64,000 nt of DNA from Acinetobacter sp. WU_MDCI_Axc73 (GTDB lineage Bacteria > Pseudomonadota > Gammaproteobacteria > Pseudomonadales > Moraxellaceae), in assembly GCF_025562455.1 (NCBI RefSeq), contig NZ_JAHPRO010000011.1, positions 1 through 64,000 of the forward strand, written 5' to 3'. Shown one piece after another: positions 8,812 through 17,583 of the stretch; within the stretch, counting starts at the first letter, position 1; every line of letters starts with the position of its first letter. The position numbers were made by a program, and so were the translations under genes. A model generated the notes under the pieces. That model searched no databases and was not told the DNA's origin. It saw only the letters and a list, made by a program, of their open reading frames with translations.

Positions 8812-9282
8812 ATGGAACTAGATCGTTTTGACAAACAAATTCTTGAAATATTAACCCATGAAGATGTCAATCTAAATGAACTTTCTGAACGTATCAGTCT
8901 TTCAGTTAGTTCGGTACATCGGCGGATCAAACATTTAATAGAAACTAATATCATGAGTAGTCTAAAACGTGATATTAATTTCGCGAAACTTGGTTTTACT
9001 TTGCATATTTTGCTACAAGTTTCTTTAAGTAAACATGACACCGAAACCTTTGATAAATTTTTAACTGAAATTGAAGACATTCCAGAAGTTACCAATGCAT
9101 TTTTGGTGACAGGGCAGAGTGCTGATTTTATTTTAGAATTGGTTGCCCGAAATATGGATGATTATAGTGATATTTTACTGCGGAAAATTGGAAAAATTGA
9201 CAATGTCGTGGCACTTCATTCAAGTTTCGTGATTAAGGAATATAATGTATTTAACTGCTATAAACTTTTAAATAAAGTATAA
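8812..9282 (+). CDS. Lrp/AsnC-family transcriptional regulator
   Basis: A 156-residue protein with the AsnC-type winged helix at the N-terminus (LDRFDKQILEIL, then LSERISLSVSSVHRRIKHL, about residues 2-45) and a RAM ligand-binding domain (about 65-145). Such proteins usually sense amino acids. The site between a porin, an acidic amino-acid importer and YebC makes amino-acid-linked control plausible, but no direct target is visible. GGAG lies 7 nt before the ATG. Confidence 0.88.
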   Translation: MELDRFDKQILEILTHEDVNLNELSERISLSVSSVHRRIKHLIETNIMSSLKRDINFAKLGFTLHILLQVSLSKHDTETFDKFLTEIEDIPEVTNAFLVTGQSADFILELVARNMDDYSDILLRKIGKIDNVVALHSSFVIKEYNVFNCYKLLNKV

Positions 9283-9284
9283 AA

Positions 9285-9309
9285 AACGCGCAGTAAGCGC
9301 GTTCTTTTT
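9285..9309. terminator. Bidirectional terminator between the Lrp-family gene and yebC
   Basis: AACGCGC (9285-9291) pairs with GCGCGTT (9297-9303), with A-runs before and T-runs after, between two convergent genes. Confidence 0.8.
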
Positions 9310-9317
9310 AGATCATA

Positions 9318-10067
9318 TTAAGCATCAAGTTGTGCTAATACATCATCTGAAAATTCAACATTGGTATAGACGTTTTGCACATCATCCAGATCTTCAAGCA
9401 TATCAATCATTTTCATAATTTGTTTTGCTTGCTCAATATCAGTAATTTCTGCTTTGGTCGATGGACTCATCACCACTTCAGCATTGTCAGATTTTAAGCC
9501 TGCCGCACTAAGCGCATCTTGCACATCACCAAAACTTTCAGGTGAAGTAATGACTAAAATACCGTCTTCTTCAATCTCAATATCATCTGCGCCAGCTTCT
9601 AATGCCACTTCCATAATTTTGTCTTCTAAAGAGACATCTTCAAAGCTGATTTCACCACGTTTAGTAAATAAATAAGACACAGAACCATTAGTCCCTAAGT
9701 TTCCATTAGTTTTGCTAAAACAGTGACGAACATCAGGTACAGTACGGTTGAGGTTATCTGTCATGGTTTCAACTAAAACCGCAACACCACCGACGCCATA
9801 ACCTTCATATGTGACTTCATTTAAATCATCATTGTCTTCGCCACCAGCACCACGCTGAATTGCGCGGTTAATCGCATCGCGGGTCATGTTGACTGACAAT
9901 GCTTTTTCAACCACAGCACGTAAACGCGGGTTACTTGCTGCATCAGCACCACCCAATTTGGCTGCGGTTACAATTTCACGAATATATTTGGTAAAAACTT
10001 TAGCACGGCTGGCATCTTGTTTTGCTTTACGATGCTTGGTGTTTGCCCATTTGGAATGACCTGCCAT
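9318..10067 (-). CDS. yebC: YebC/PmpR-family protein
   Basis: A 249-residue protein of the YebC/TACO1 family, highly conserved from the N-terminal [18 protein letters not shown] to the acidic C-terminal domain. Members are described as DNA-binding regulators (PmpR) and more recently as ribosome-associated factors that help translate proline stretches. Three-domain length is normal. It is a single gene, convergent with the Lrp-family regulator. Confidence 0.95.
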   Translation of the reverse strand: MAGHSKWANTKHRKAKQDASRAKVFTKYIREIVTAAKLGGADAASNPRLRAVVEKALSVNMTRDAINRAIQRGAGGEDNDDLNEVTYEGYGVGGVAVLVETMTDNLNRTVPDVRHCFSKTNGNLGTNGSVSYLFTKRGEISFEDVSLEDKIMEVALEAGADDIEIEEDGILVITSPESFGDVQDALSAAGLKSDNAEVVMSPSTKAEITDIEQAKQIMKMIDMLEDLDDVQNVYTNVEFSDDVLAQLDA

Positions 10068-10178
10068 GTTGCAATATGCTCCTTAAGGATGGGGGAGAGT
10101 ACCCGATCAAATTGTGCAGATTCTACCATAAGCCTATTTTTAGGAGGAAGAGGTTGGCTTTTGAAAAATCAACAAACA

Positions 10179-10739
10179 TTATTGTTTTGTTTCTGGAATA
10201 CATACATCTAACCCAACTTTGTCTTTATAAAGTCGTTGGATAGTTTTTAAATCCTGATTGAGATCGGAAGGATAAATTTTGCCTAAAATACCACCTTCTT
10301 TGGTTTTAGCATTGGCATACATCATAACGATTGGAACATTAGCTGCTTTTGCAATATGCCAAAAACCTGTACGAATAGATTTCCGTGCTTCGCCATTTTT
10401 TGCACGGGTAGCTTCTGGAGCAATCACTAGATTGAAGCTTTCATGCGTTTCAAATAACTCAACCATTTGTGAGACGATATCTTTACTGGCTTTACGATCA
10501 ACGGGAATCCCTCCTATTTTTTCTAATAGGGGTTTCAACGGTCCTTTAAAAAGCTCTTTTTTAATCAGAGTATGAATTTTAATATCCAAAATCTCAAACA
10601 GCGCCAGTGAAAGTACGGCATCCATATTAGAGGTATGCTCAAAGCCAATAATCACTTGTTTGTTTTCCAAAGTATTGGGTTCGATATGATATGACCAGCC
10701 AGAAAGTTTGAAAATAGACTTGGCAAGTTGCTTTTTCAT
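10179..10739 (-). CDS. 1-acyl-glycerol-3-phosphate acyltransferase-like protein
   Basis: A short (186 aa from ATG 10739) PlsC-type acyltransferase. The catalytic HX4D box is seen as HTSNMD (about residues 35-40), the glycerophosphate-binding region as GGIPVDRKAS, and EATR (family EGTR) further on. Related short proteins act on phospholipid or other hydroxyl acceptors at the inner membrane. The acceptor is unknown. An in-frame ATG three codons upstream (10748) is the alternative start. Confidence 0.75.
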   Translation of the reverse strand: MKKQLAKSIFKLSGWSYHIEPNTLENKQVIIGFEHTSNMDAVLSLALFEILDIKIHTLIKKELFKGPLKPLLEKIGGIPVDRKASKDIVSQMVELFETHESFNLVIAPEATRAKNGEARKSIRTGFWHIAKAANVPIVMMYANAKTKEGGILGKIYPSDLNQDLKTIQRLYKDKVGLDVCIPETKQ

Positions 10740-11115
10740 GATGCACACCCTCTAAAGATTGGCATAGTTTAAGGAGCTTTATTGAAAAAACAAGAAGTAA
10801 AAAGATATTTTTATACGCTTGTATAAAATTTGAGAAAAACTAAGGCGTAAGTTTGAGTAAGGATCCGTGACATTAGGTGAGTTATTTTCTTATTGAAATG
10901 TGAAAGTATAAGCTAAACCATTCTTGTTTAAAAAAAAGACAAAAAGAATGATATTTTTGATCTTACATAAGATGTAAATAAGCTTACATACCGAATTATT
11001 GTAAACGAAAATTATAGTCTAGCATGAATGAACATCTTAGGTTTGAGCTTAATTTTAAATGGCTAAGTTCTAAATGACTAAGATGATTTAAAAAGCAAAA
11101 ATGAGGAACATTGTT
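10740..11115. other. Intergenic region
   Basis: About 375 AT-rich bases upstream of the glutamine-rich small gene. No open frame or RNA gene is recognised. The promoter of the downstream gene is expected here but is not clear. Confidence 0.3.
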
Positions 11116-11274
11116 ATGTCTAATCAACGTCAACAAGGTCAGTCACAAGATCAACAGTCGAATCCATCTAAGCAACCTCAACATAACCAACAGTCTGACA
11201 AACAGCGTCAGCAAGAACAGCAAAACCCAAATCAGCATAAAGACCAGCAAAAGCAATCTAATCAACAGCGTTAA
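11116..11274 (+). CDS. Glutamine-rich, intrinsically disordered 52-residue protein
   Basis: Begins MSNQRQQGQS and ends KQSNQQR. Of 52 residues 22 are Gln, and the rest are almost only Ser, Asn, Lys, Asp, Pro, His, Arg and Glu. Apart from Met there is no hydrophobic or aromatic residue, so it cannot fold conventionally. The composition is that of hydrophilins, which in Acinetobacter are linked to desiccation tolerance. GAGGA lies 9 nt before this ATG; an in-frame ATG at 11101 precedes the GAGGA. A perfect 12-bp terminator follows, which supports a real transcript. Close neighbours are a tiny membrane protein and a ferritin-like protein, so I infer a stress role. Exact function unknown. Confidence 0.75.
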   Translation: MSNQRQQGQSQDQQSNPSKQPQHNQQSDKQRQQEQQNPNQHKDQQKQSNQQR

Positions 11275-11308
11275 TGCATGGTTTTAATTTCCACTATTTA
11301 TATATAAG

Positions 11309-11341
11309 AAAATCTGGCACAGCGAATGTGCCAGATTTTTA
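11309..11341 (+). terminator. Terminator of the glutamine-rich small gene
   Basis: AAAATCTGGCAC (11309-11320) pairs perfectly with GTGCCAGATTTT (11328-11339) around a 7-nt loop, with T at the 3' end. Confidence 0.85.
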
Positions 11342-11476
11342 TGATTAAAATATAAAAATAAAGTTTAAAAAAGAATAAAAATGCCATTTTAATGATCTAA
11401 TAACAGTATTAGACTTTAGTCTAATTTGATTTAAATCTACACATATTTTTCAACCAGTTAAAATAAGGACATTTTA

Positions 11477-11593
11477 ATGTGGATGACTTTAATGATTCTC
11501 ATCGGATGCATATTGACTATGATTTGTATTTGGAGTGCCTTTGAACTTTATCTTGATGCTCGCAAACACAGCAAATGTAAGAAAAATGAATAA
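11477..11593 (+). CDS. Small single-pass membrane protein (38 aa)
   Basis: Sequence begins MWMTLMILIGC. Residues 1-22 form one hydrophobic helix, followed by a short charged tail (DARKHSKCKKNE), so an N-out/C-in inner-membrane peptide is expected. AAGGAC lies 7 nt before the ATG. No family recognised. It sits between the glutamine-rich protein and the convergent ferritin-like gene. Confidence 0.55.
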   Translation: MWMTLMILIGCILTMICIWSAFELYLDARKHSKCKKNE

Positions 11594-11601
11594 AATTAAA
11601 A

Positions 11602-11627
11602 ATTAGGGTGTAAACAACACCCTAATA
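11602..11627. terminator. Terminator of the ferritin-like gene, possibly bidirectional
   Basis: ATTAGGGTG (11602-11610) pairs with CACCCTAAT (11618-11626). The T-rich tract follows on the minus strand, so it mainly ends the ferritin-like transcript. It also lies directly after the 38-aa gene. Confidence 0.65.
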
Positions 11628-11677
11628 AATATAATAACTTCTATCAAAATCTAAATTTAATAGATTGAGGAAATATT

Positions 11678-12208
11678 TTAAAGATCACTTAAAATGTCAG
11701 CCATATCATCGGCATGTTCTTCTTCTTGAGCTAAAATATCTTCCAAAATACGGCGCGTAGTTGGATCTTTATCGCCAATATATTGAATGATTTCACGGTA
11801 GGAGTCGATTGCAATACGTTCAGCAACCAGATCTTCAGTCACCATTTCTTTTAGGGTTTTTCCTTCCACGTATTCGGCATGTGAACGTTCTTCTAAACCT
11901 CTTGGATTAAAATTGGGCTCACCACCTAGCTGTACAATTCGCTCTGCTAGATTGTCTGCATGCGTGGCTTCCTGATTTGCATGTTCTAAAAACTCAGATG
12001 CAGCAACCGAGGCTTTGACACCTTGAGCCATAAAATAATGGCGTTTATAGCGTAGAACACAAATCAGTTCAGTTGCGAGTGCTTCATTTAGTAATTTCAG
12101 AATTTCTTCGCGATCTGCTGAATAACCTTCTGTTACAGCACCTTCTTCAACATGTTGACGCGCTCTTTGACGTAAAGTAGCAATATCTGTAAATTCTACA
12201 TTTGACAT
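11678..12208 (-). CDS. Ferritin-like (bacterioferritin/Dps-type) protein
   Basis: A 176-residue four-helix-bundle protein. Helix motifs carry the metal ligands: ATELICVLRYKRHYF, EFLEHANQEATHADNLAERI and, near the C-terminus, EDILAQEEEHADDM, that is the paired Glu and ExxH pattern of ferritin-like di-iron proteins. Expected to store or detoxify iron and peroxide in the cytosol during stress. The start is placed at 12208 (MSNVEF), 8 nt after AGGA, rather than at the upstream ATG 12223. It faces the two small stress-like genes at 11.1-11.6 kb. Confidence 0.8.
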   Translation of the reverse strand: MSNVEFTDIATLRQRARQHVEEGAVTEGYSADREEILKLLNEALATELICVLRYKRHYFMAQGVKASVAASEFLEHANQEATHADNLAERIVQLGGEPNFNPRGLEERSHAEYVEGKTLKEMVTEDLVAERIAIDSYREIIQYIGDKDPTTRRILEDILAQEEEHADDMADILSDL

Positions 12209-12674
12209 GGGTTTGTTCCTCAACTTTTTGAATTTAATATATAAAAATATATTTTGATGGGATGAATTAGGGTGTATCTATTTAAATGCTCTACCAGAAA
12301 TTTTGTATTTCATTATTTCTTTATACATTCTTATAGAAGATCGAATAAATAAATAGCAGAGAATGGCTGCATATTTGTAAAAAAACGAAACACAAGTATT
12401 TGATAATAATTATTATTTTATTTATCGATTGGGGTGGTGGTTGAGTGTACAGATCATGCGTTGATAAGGCTATTGCATGGTTCTAATTGAATCTTTAATG
12501 ATCAAAAAATCAGTATCTTAACTTTACTATAATGATCCATATCGGATAGAATCACTTGGGTAAAATTAAGGTGCTTTATAGTTTATAAATTAAAAAGCAC
12601 TTGTATTTGATGGTCAACTTAGATAATATCGGATTCGCTTAAAATCATTGATTATTCAATATTTTACATTATTT
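12209..12674. other. Intergenic region upstream of the tRNA gene
   Basis: About 465 AT-rich bases with the promoters of the ferritin-like gene (leftward) and the tRNA (rightward). No open frame or repeat stands out. Confidence 0.3.
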
Positions 12675-12751
<77 letters not shown>

Positions 12752-12759
12752 TATAAAAC

Positions 12760-12794
12760 AACCATTTAGGTGTGCTAATCCTAAGTGGTTTTTT
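12760..12794 (+). terminator. Terminator of the tRNA gene
   Basis: AACCATTTAGG (12760-12770) pairs with CCTAAGTGGTT (12780-12790), one G-T pair, followed by further T. Located 8 nt after the tRNA. Confidence 0.75.
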
Positions 12795-12940
12795 AATGTC
12801 TAAAATTCATGTAAGCACTATGTGATTTTTTTAAAAGCATTCATAACTGAAAATGCCTGATCTTGATTGTTTTTTGTCTAACCCTTTATCAGTAATTTAT
12901 AGATAACTTTGCACGGTATATGCTTATATTTATAAAATAC

Positions 12941-12969
12941 AAACGCCTAATGAAATTCATCAGGCGTTT
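12941..12969 (-). terminator. Terminator of the alkylsulfatase gene
   Basis: AAACGCCT...ATGAA (from 12941) pairs with TTCAT...AGGCGTTT (to 12969) with one mismatch. It lies 75 bp after the minus-strand stop, followed on that strand by GTATTTT. Confidence 0.6.
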
Positions 12970-13043
12970 GCTTTAAATAAACTCCAATCTATCTTGGAGT
13001 TAAATAAAAGAAGGTGTTTTTTCTAAAACGGATGAACTTTATT

Positions 13044-15014
13044 TTATGGAGTCACGATGTTAAACCAGAATGGATAGTCATCAATTAAACCAACAAGATC
13101 AACCAACGCTTGCTGATTACCATTAATCTTAATCTCTCCTGATTTGATTTTATCCTGCCAAGTTGCCTGTTTTAATTGAATTGCATTTAACGTCGTTTTA
13201 TTTAGTGTGACCGTAGCATCGACTTTTTTCTCAGGAACAGTAGAATAATTCAACACAGAGTTACTGAGCGTGACAGTATAATTTTTCTTCAAGTCTGGAA
13301 AGTTAAAATTCACTGCTAAACGTTTACCTTGAGCTTTTTCAGCATTTAAACGAACGCCCCAATAATCAAATAATAAGTCAGGTTGCATACCTTGAATGGT
13401 ATCTGGACTTACAGTCCCATTAATTTGCTTATTCGGAAGGCCATTTCGAAGCTCATAAGCACCTTGTAAATAAACAGAACGCCAAGGACCAGATTCAGCT
13501 TGATAGCCTAATTGCTCATAAGTATCAGCTAAGAGGTTTTTCGCTTCAGTATTATTGGGGTTTGCAAAAACCACGTGTTTAAGCACCATTGCCAACCAAC
13601 GATATTCACCTTTAGCAAAGTCAGTCTTTGCTCGGTTCATCACTTGTTGTTCACCACCCATATAGTCTACATATTTTTTAGCGGCATCTTCAGGTGGTAA
13701 TACATCTAGATCAGAAGGATTGCCATCGTACCAACCCATGTATCGCTGATAGACAGCTCTCGAATTATGTTTCAATGTTCCGTAATAACCACGGCCTTCC
13801 CAGAAATTTTCTAAGCTTGGAGGTAGCTTAATCTTTTCTGCAATTTCTTCACCTGTATAGCCTTTATTCATCAAATAAACAGATTGATCATGGATATATT
13901 TATATAAATCACGTTGTTTTTCTAGATAATCATCAATGTTTTTATTGCCCCACATTGGCCAGTGATGACTTTGGAATTTTACATCAATATCTTTGCCATA
14001 AAGTTCGAGGGTTTCATTAATATATTTTGACCAACTTAAAGCATCACGAACTTGAGCACCGCGTAGGGTTAAAATATTATGCATGGTTGCAGTTGTATTT
14101 TCTGCCATCCACATTGCTTTAAACGCTGGCAGATATATATTCATTTCTGCGGGTGCTTCGGTACCTGGTGTCATTTGGAAAACCATTTCAACACCATCAA
14201 CATTCAGTTTTTCACCTGTTTTTTTAATTAAAATATTAGGTTCAATAATTGTGGTTGTACCGCCTGGATTGGATAATCCAAGTCCAGCACCTACACTTCC
14301 TTCTGGGTTACGTGGTAGTAAAGCACCATACATATAGATTGCACGGCGACTCATTGCATTACCAGAAATAACGCCTTCACTAATAGCATGTTCCATAAAG
14401 CCATCTGGTGCAATCACCTTAACTTTTCCACTTTTTACATCGGCTTCGTTAATGACACCTTTGACACCGCCATAGTGATCGACATGAGGATGACTATACA
14501 TCACCGCTACGATCGGAAGTTTGCCAAATTTTTCTGTAACTAAGTCGTAGGCTGCTTTCGCGGTTTCACTTACGCTACCTACATCAAAAATAATCCAGCC
14601 AGTTTTACCACGTATAAATGTAATATTTGCTAAATCATAACCACGAACCTGATAAATTCCAGGCTTAACTTCAAATAATCCATATTGTAAATTGAGCTGG
14701 GCATTTCTCCATAAGCTTGGATTTACAGAAGGCGGCGCAGGATTTTCCAATTTAATATATTGCTTAAATGACTCTAAATCCCAAACCACTTTGCCTGTTT
14801 TTTCATCTTTAATGGTTAAATGTTCAGGCTTAAGTAAGAGTCCTCGTTGAGCATCTTCGAAATCCTTTTTATCACTAAAAGGCAGTGTGTTGTAAACTGA
14901 GTTATTCGCTTGTTGGGTTATACTGGTAGCAGGTTTTGCATGTAAGTGGCTACACAGCATCGTTGTGGTTAGTAAAGTGAAAATAAGTTTTTTATTCAAA
15001 TGAGATTGATTCAT
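13044..15014 (-). CDS. Periplasmic alkylsulfatase (SdsA1-type, metallo-beta-lactamase fold)
   Basis: A 656-residue exported enzyme with a signal peptide ending LHA. The metallo-beta-lactamase zinc motif is SHPHVDH at 174-180 (H175, H177, D179, H180). Further family marks are AENTTATMHNILTLRGAQVRDA and a C-terminal SCP2-like lipid-binding domain. The length fits SdsA1-class enzymes, which split primary alkyl sulfates such as SDS into alcohol and sulfate, giving carbon and sulfur. The gene lies 52 bp after a channel-like outer-membrane protein on the same strand, so the two probably form an operon for sulfate-ester uptake and hydrolysis. Related linear primary alkylsulfatases are an equally good name. 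Confidence 0.88.
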   Translation of the reverse strand: MNQSHLNKKLIFTLLTTTMLCSHLHAKPATSITQQANNSVYNTLPFSDKKDFEDAQRGLLLKPEHLTIKDEKTGKVVWDLESFKQYIKLENPAPPSVNPSLWRNAQLNLQYGLFEVKPGIYQVRGYDLANITFIRGKTGWIIFDVGSVSETAKAAYDLVTEKFGKLPIVAVMYSHPHVDHYGGVKGVINEADVKSGKVKVIAPDGFMEHAISEGVISGNAMSRRAIYMYGALLPRNPEGSVGAGLGLSNPGGTTTIIEPNILIKKTGEKLNVDGVEMVFQMTPGTEAPAEMNIYLPAFKAMWMAENTTATMHNILTLRGAQVRDALSWSKYINETLELYGKDIDVKFQSHHWPMWGNKNIDDYLEKQRDLYKYIHDQSVYLMNKGYTGEEIAEKIKLPPSLENFWEGRGYYGTLKHNSRAVYQRYMGWYDGNPSDLDVLPPEDAAKKYVDYMGGEQQVMNRAKTDFAKGEYRWLAMVLKHVVFANPNNTEAKNLLADTYEQLGYQAESGPWRSVYLQGAYELRNGLPNKQINGTVSPDTIQGMQPDLLFDYWGVRLNAEKAQGKRLAVNFNFPDLKKNYTVTLSNSVLNYSTVPEKKVDATVTLNKTTLNAIQLKQATWQDKIKSGEIKINGNQQALVDLVGLIDDYPFWFNIVTP

Positions 15015-15066
15015 CTAGTTGTACTCACATTTCCATTTGTTGTCATTAAAGTTAATAAAACTGTTA

Positions 15067-16005
15067 TTAATATTGAAGTGAAAGATTAACCTGATAAGCC
15101 GTACCTTCTGGTCGGTTTTTTACATCAAATTCATGTACACCACGAGCAGAAAGTGAAAGTGAATAATCCTGTCCGAGTTTCTTTTCATAAGTTAAGATTG
15201 GTCCGACTCCATAAGAGCGACCTTTAAATCCATCTAAACGTTCAGAAAAACGGCTATCATCATCTGTAGTTTGATAAATCATCCCACCAACGACTCCCAC
15301 TCCTAATCCTGACTCAAATCGTTTTAGTCCTAATAAATCAAGACGAAACATTTCACCATTTTTATAATCAGTGGCTTCATTTTTAGTATAAAACTCATAA
15401 CCCATATTTGCTGTAAGTTCAGTTTTTAGTCTTGGTAAAATGGTGGTCATTGCCATATTTGGCACAAACGTCCACGTATTTTGGCTTGCATTGCTAAGTT
15501 TATTTGGATCATAACTACCCGTTGGGGCATAGACGTTAACCCCAAATAGAACATGCATAATCGGGTTGATATGGTAATTGGCAATAAGAGGAGAAAACAT
15601 AACATCACCAATTTTTGTCGCGCTTTCTTGCCTTTCTCGATCATTCACATAAGAACGAATGTTAGTGTACTGTACAGGGACTCCAACACTTGTTGCCAAT
15701 GTCCACTTTGGAGAAGTCTTCCAGATAAATACGCCATTTAATAAATTATAGGAAAGTTGATAATCAATTCCTCCAACCAGTTGACCCGCAATAGGAACCT
15801 GTTTGGAAGCACTTAGACTACCATCATAATAAACACTTACGAGACTTAATATCCCGCCTTCTTCTGAAGGTAATACTGCATTTAAAGGAACGACCTGCAT
15901 ACCAGTACTTGGTCTACCTGAGGCGCCTTCTACAGCATGTACATGTTGTGATATTGATAAACATAGGCTGCAAGATATTAAACTGTATCGTAGAAATATT
16001 TTCAT
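15067..16005 (-). CDS. Outer-membrane channel-like protein (phenol meta-pathway MetA-type)
   Basis: A 312-residue protein with a signal peptide (ends HVHA, about residue 24). It then has amphipathic beta strands and family segments seen in the 'meta-pathway of phenol degradation' outer-membrane group: EGASGRPSTGMQV, VYAPTGSYDP, TELTANMGYEFYTKNEATDYKNG, and a barrel end in YQVNLSLQY. Such proteins are thought to carry hydrophobic substrates across the outer membrane. It is followed immediately by the alkylsulfatase gene, so alkyl sulfates or the released alcohols are likely cargo (inference). Confidence 0.75.
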   Translation of the reverse strand: MKIFLRYSLISCSLCLSISQHVHAVEGASGRPSTGMQVVPLNAVLPSEEGGILSLVSVYYDGSLSASKQVPIAGQLVGGIDYQLSYNLLNGVFIWKTSPKWTLATSVGVPVQYTNIRSYVNDRERQESATKIGDVMFSPLIANYHINPIMHVLFGVNVYAPTGSYDPNKLSNASQNTWTFVPNMAMTTILPRLKTELTANMGYEFYTKNEATDYKNGEMFRLDLLGLKRFESGLGVGVVGGMIYQTTDDDSRFSERLDGFKGRSYGVGPILTYEKKLGQDYSLSLSARGVHEFDVKNRPEGTAYQVNLSLQY

Positions 16006-16240
16006 CGTTAATCCCTTTTAACGAGTGTTATAAAATAATGATGATTTTTTTTAGTGAGTTAATTATAAAAATACGTTTACATTAATTTACTATAGTGTTT
16101 TTTATTTTGCTACTTTTTAATTATATGTATCAGGATAAATAATTTTTTTCGCCCTATTATTGGCACTATACTAAACTTGAATCAAAATGATTTCGCCTCT
16201 ATTTTTTAAATACTTAAATAATTTACAATTGAGTGTAGTT

Positions 16241-16450
16241 ATGTCGAATATTTCAAATTCTGATCAGCACATTGTTACCAATCAACTTGTTCAAACCATT
16301 ATATGGCTGATGCAACATCAGGATATATTTGACTCATTTAGTTTCGATGTCCATGCCCAGCAACTCACTGTAAAACACGTAGCAGGTGAAGATCTTATTC
16401 GTGAAGGTATGTATCTCACTGCTCAATATGGCATTTTAGTGACATCGTAA
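16241..16450 (+). CDS. Hypothetical protein (69 aa)
   Basis: Begins MSNISNSDQH from ATG 16241; an upstream ATG at 16187 adds 18 residues that look non-coding. The peptide has a short amphipathic helix (QLVQTIIWLMQHQDIF) and a beta-like C-terminus. No family recognised. It is convergent with bioB and shares the terminator region at 16454-16476. The ribosome-binding site is weak. Confidence 0.5.
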   Translation: MSNISNSDQHIVTNQLVQTIIWLMQHQDIFDSFSFDVHAQQLTVKHVAGEDLIREGMYLTAQYGILVTS

Positions 16451-16453
16451 AAA

Positions 16454-16476
16454 AACCCTCTGAAGAAAGAGGGCTT
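16454..16476. terminator. Terminator between the 69-aa gene and bioB
   Basis: CCCTCT (16456-16461) pairs with AGAGGG (16468-16473). On the minus strand it is followed by seven T, so it serves bioB. It also lies straight after the plus-strand gene. Confidence 0.7.
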
Positions 16477-16516
16477 AAATTATATGTGGCTGAATTAATT
16501 ATATGAGAGTGAGTTG

Positions 16517-17512
16517 TTATGCACTCATAGCATCGACAGCCATTTCTCGAACAGAAACTTTTGGTTTCTCCGCGACCAATCCTAATTTGGCAAAAAGTTG
16601 TTGGTCTCGACCTTCACCTGCATTTGGGGTGGTAAGTAATTTATCGCCAGAAAATAAAGAATTTGCGCCAGCCATAAACGCGAGTGCTTGATCAGAATCG
16701 CTTAAAGACTCACGTCCCGCAGAAAGGCGAATATAACTTTGTGGCATGATAATACGGGCAACGGCAATAGTGCGAATCCATTCAGTCACTTCTAGTTTTT
16801 CAACATCGGCCAGTGGAGTGCCTTCGATTGGAACCAGCATATTAATAGGCACAGATTCTGGGTGAATCGGTAAAGTTGCTAGCTCATACAATAATCCAAT
16901 ACGATCTTGCTTATCCTCACCTAAGCCTACGATACCGCCACTGCATACTTTCATACCAGCATTACGCACATGATCGAGTGTATTTAAACGGTCATCAAAA
17001 GTACGGGTGCTAATAATGTTGCTATAATATTCGCGTGAAGTATCTAGGTTATGGTTGTAGTAATCTAGGCCTGCATCATATAAGCGGTCGGCTTGTGATT
17101 GATTGAGCATGCCAAGCGTCATACAGGTTTCCATCCCAAGTGCTTTGACTTCGCGCACCATTTCCAGTACATACGGCATATCACGTTCATGCGGATTGCG
17201 CCAAGCTGCGCCCATACAAAAACGTGATGAGCCTGATTCTTTAGCAGCTTTTGCTTCAGAAATGACTTTTTCAACAGCAATTCGTTTTTCTGCTTCTAAT
17301 TTTGAATCGTAGCGTGCCGATTGCGAACAATACTTGCAATCTTCAGGGCATTTTCCTGTCTTGATGGATAATAAAGTACTGACCTGAATCGTATTGGCAG
17401 AAAAATATTGACGGTGCACTTGTTGCGCCTGAAAAACCAGATCTAAAAATGGCTGATCATAAAGTGCTTGGATTTCATTACGAGTCCAATCATTACGTAA
17501 GGTCATTGTCAT
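16517..17512 (-). CDS. bioB: Biotin synthase
   Basis: Radical-SAM enzyme that inserts sulfur into dethiobiotin, the last step of biotin synthesis. The [4Fe-4S] motif CPEDCKYC gives Cys55, Cys59 and Cys62. [19 protein letters not shown] and RLSAGRESL are typical of BioB, the last carrying the Arg ligand of the [2Fe-2S] cluster. Length 331 aa is normal. It is alone here, and no other bio genes are in the window. No BirA-type operator could be identified by eye. Confidence 0.95.
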   Translation of the reverse strand: MTMTLRNDWTRNEIQALYDQPFLDLVFQAQQVHRQYFSANTIQVSTLLSIKTGKCPEDCKYCSQSARYDSKLEAEKRIAVEKVISEAKAAKESGSSRFCMGAAWRNPHERDMPYVLEMVREVKALGMETCMTLGMLNQSQADRLYDAGLDYYNHNLDTSREYYSNIISTRTFDDRLNTLDHVRNAGMKVCSGGIVGLGEDKQDRIGLLYELATLPIHPESVPINMLVPIEGTPLADVEKLEVTEWIRTIAVARIIMPQSYIRLSAGRESLSDSDQALAFMAGANSLFSGDKLLTTPNAGEGRDQQLFAKLGLVAEKPKVSVREMAVDAMSA

Positions 17513-17583
17513 AATCCATGATGATTGTATTTACTAGCAACTTATCATACAGAATTCATGCCAAAGCTATAGGGCAAAAAATA

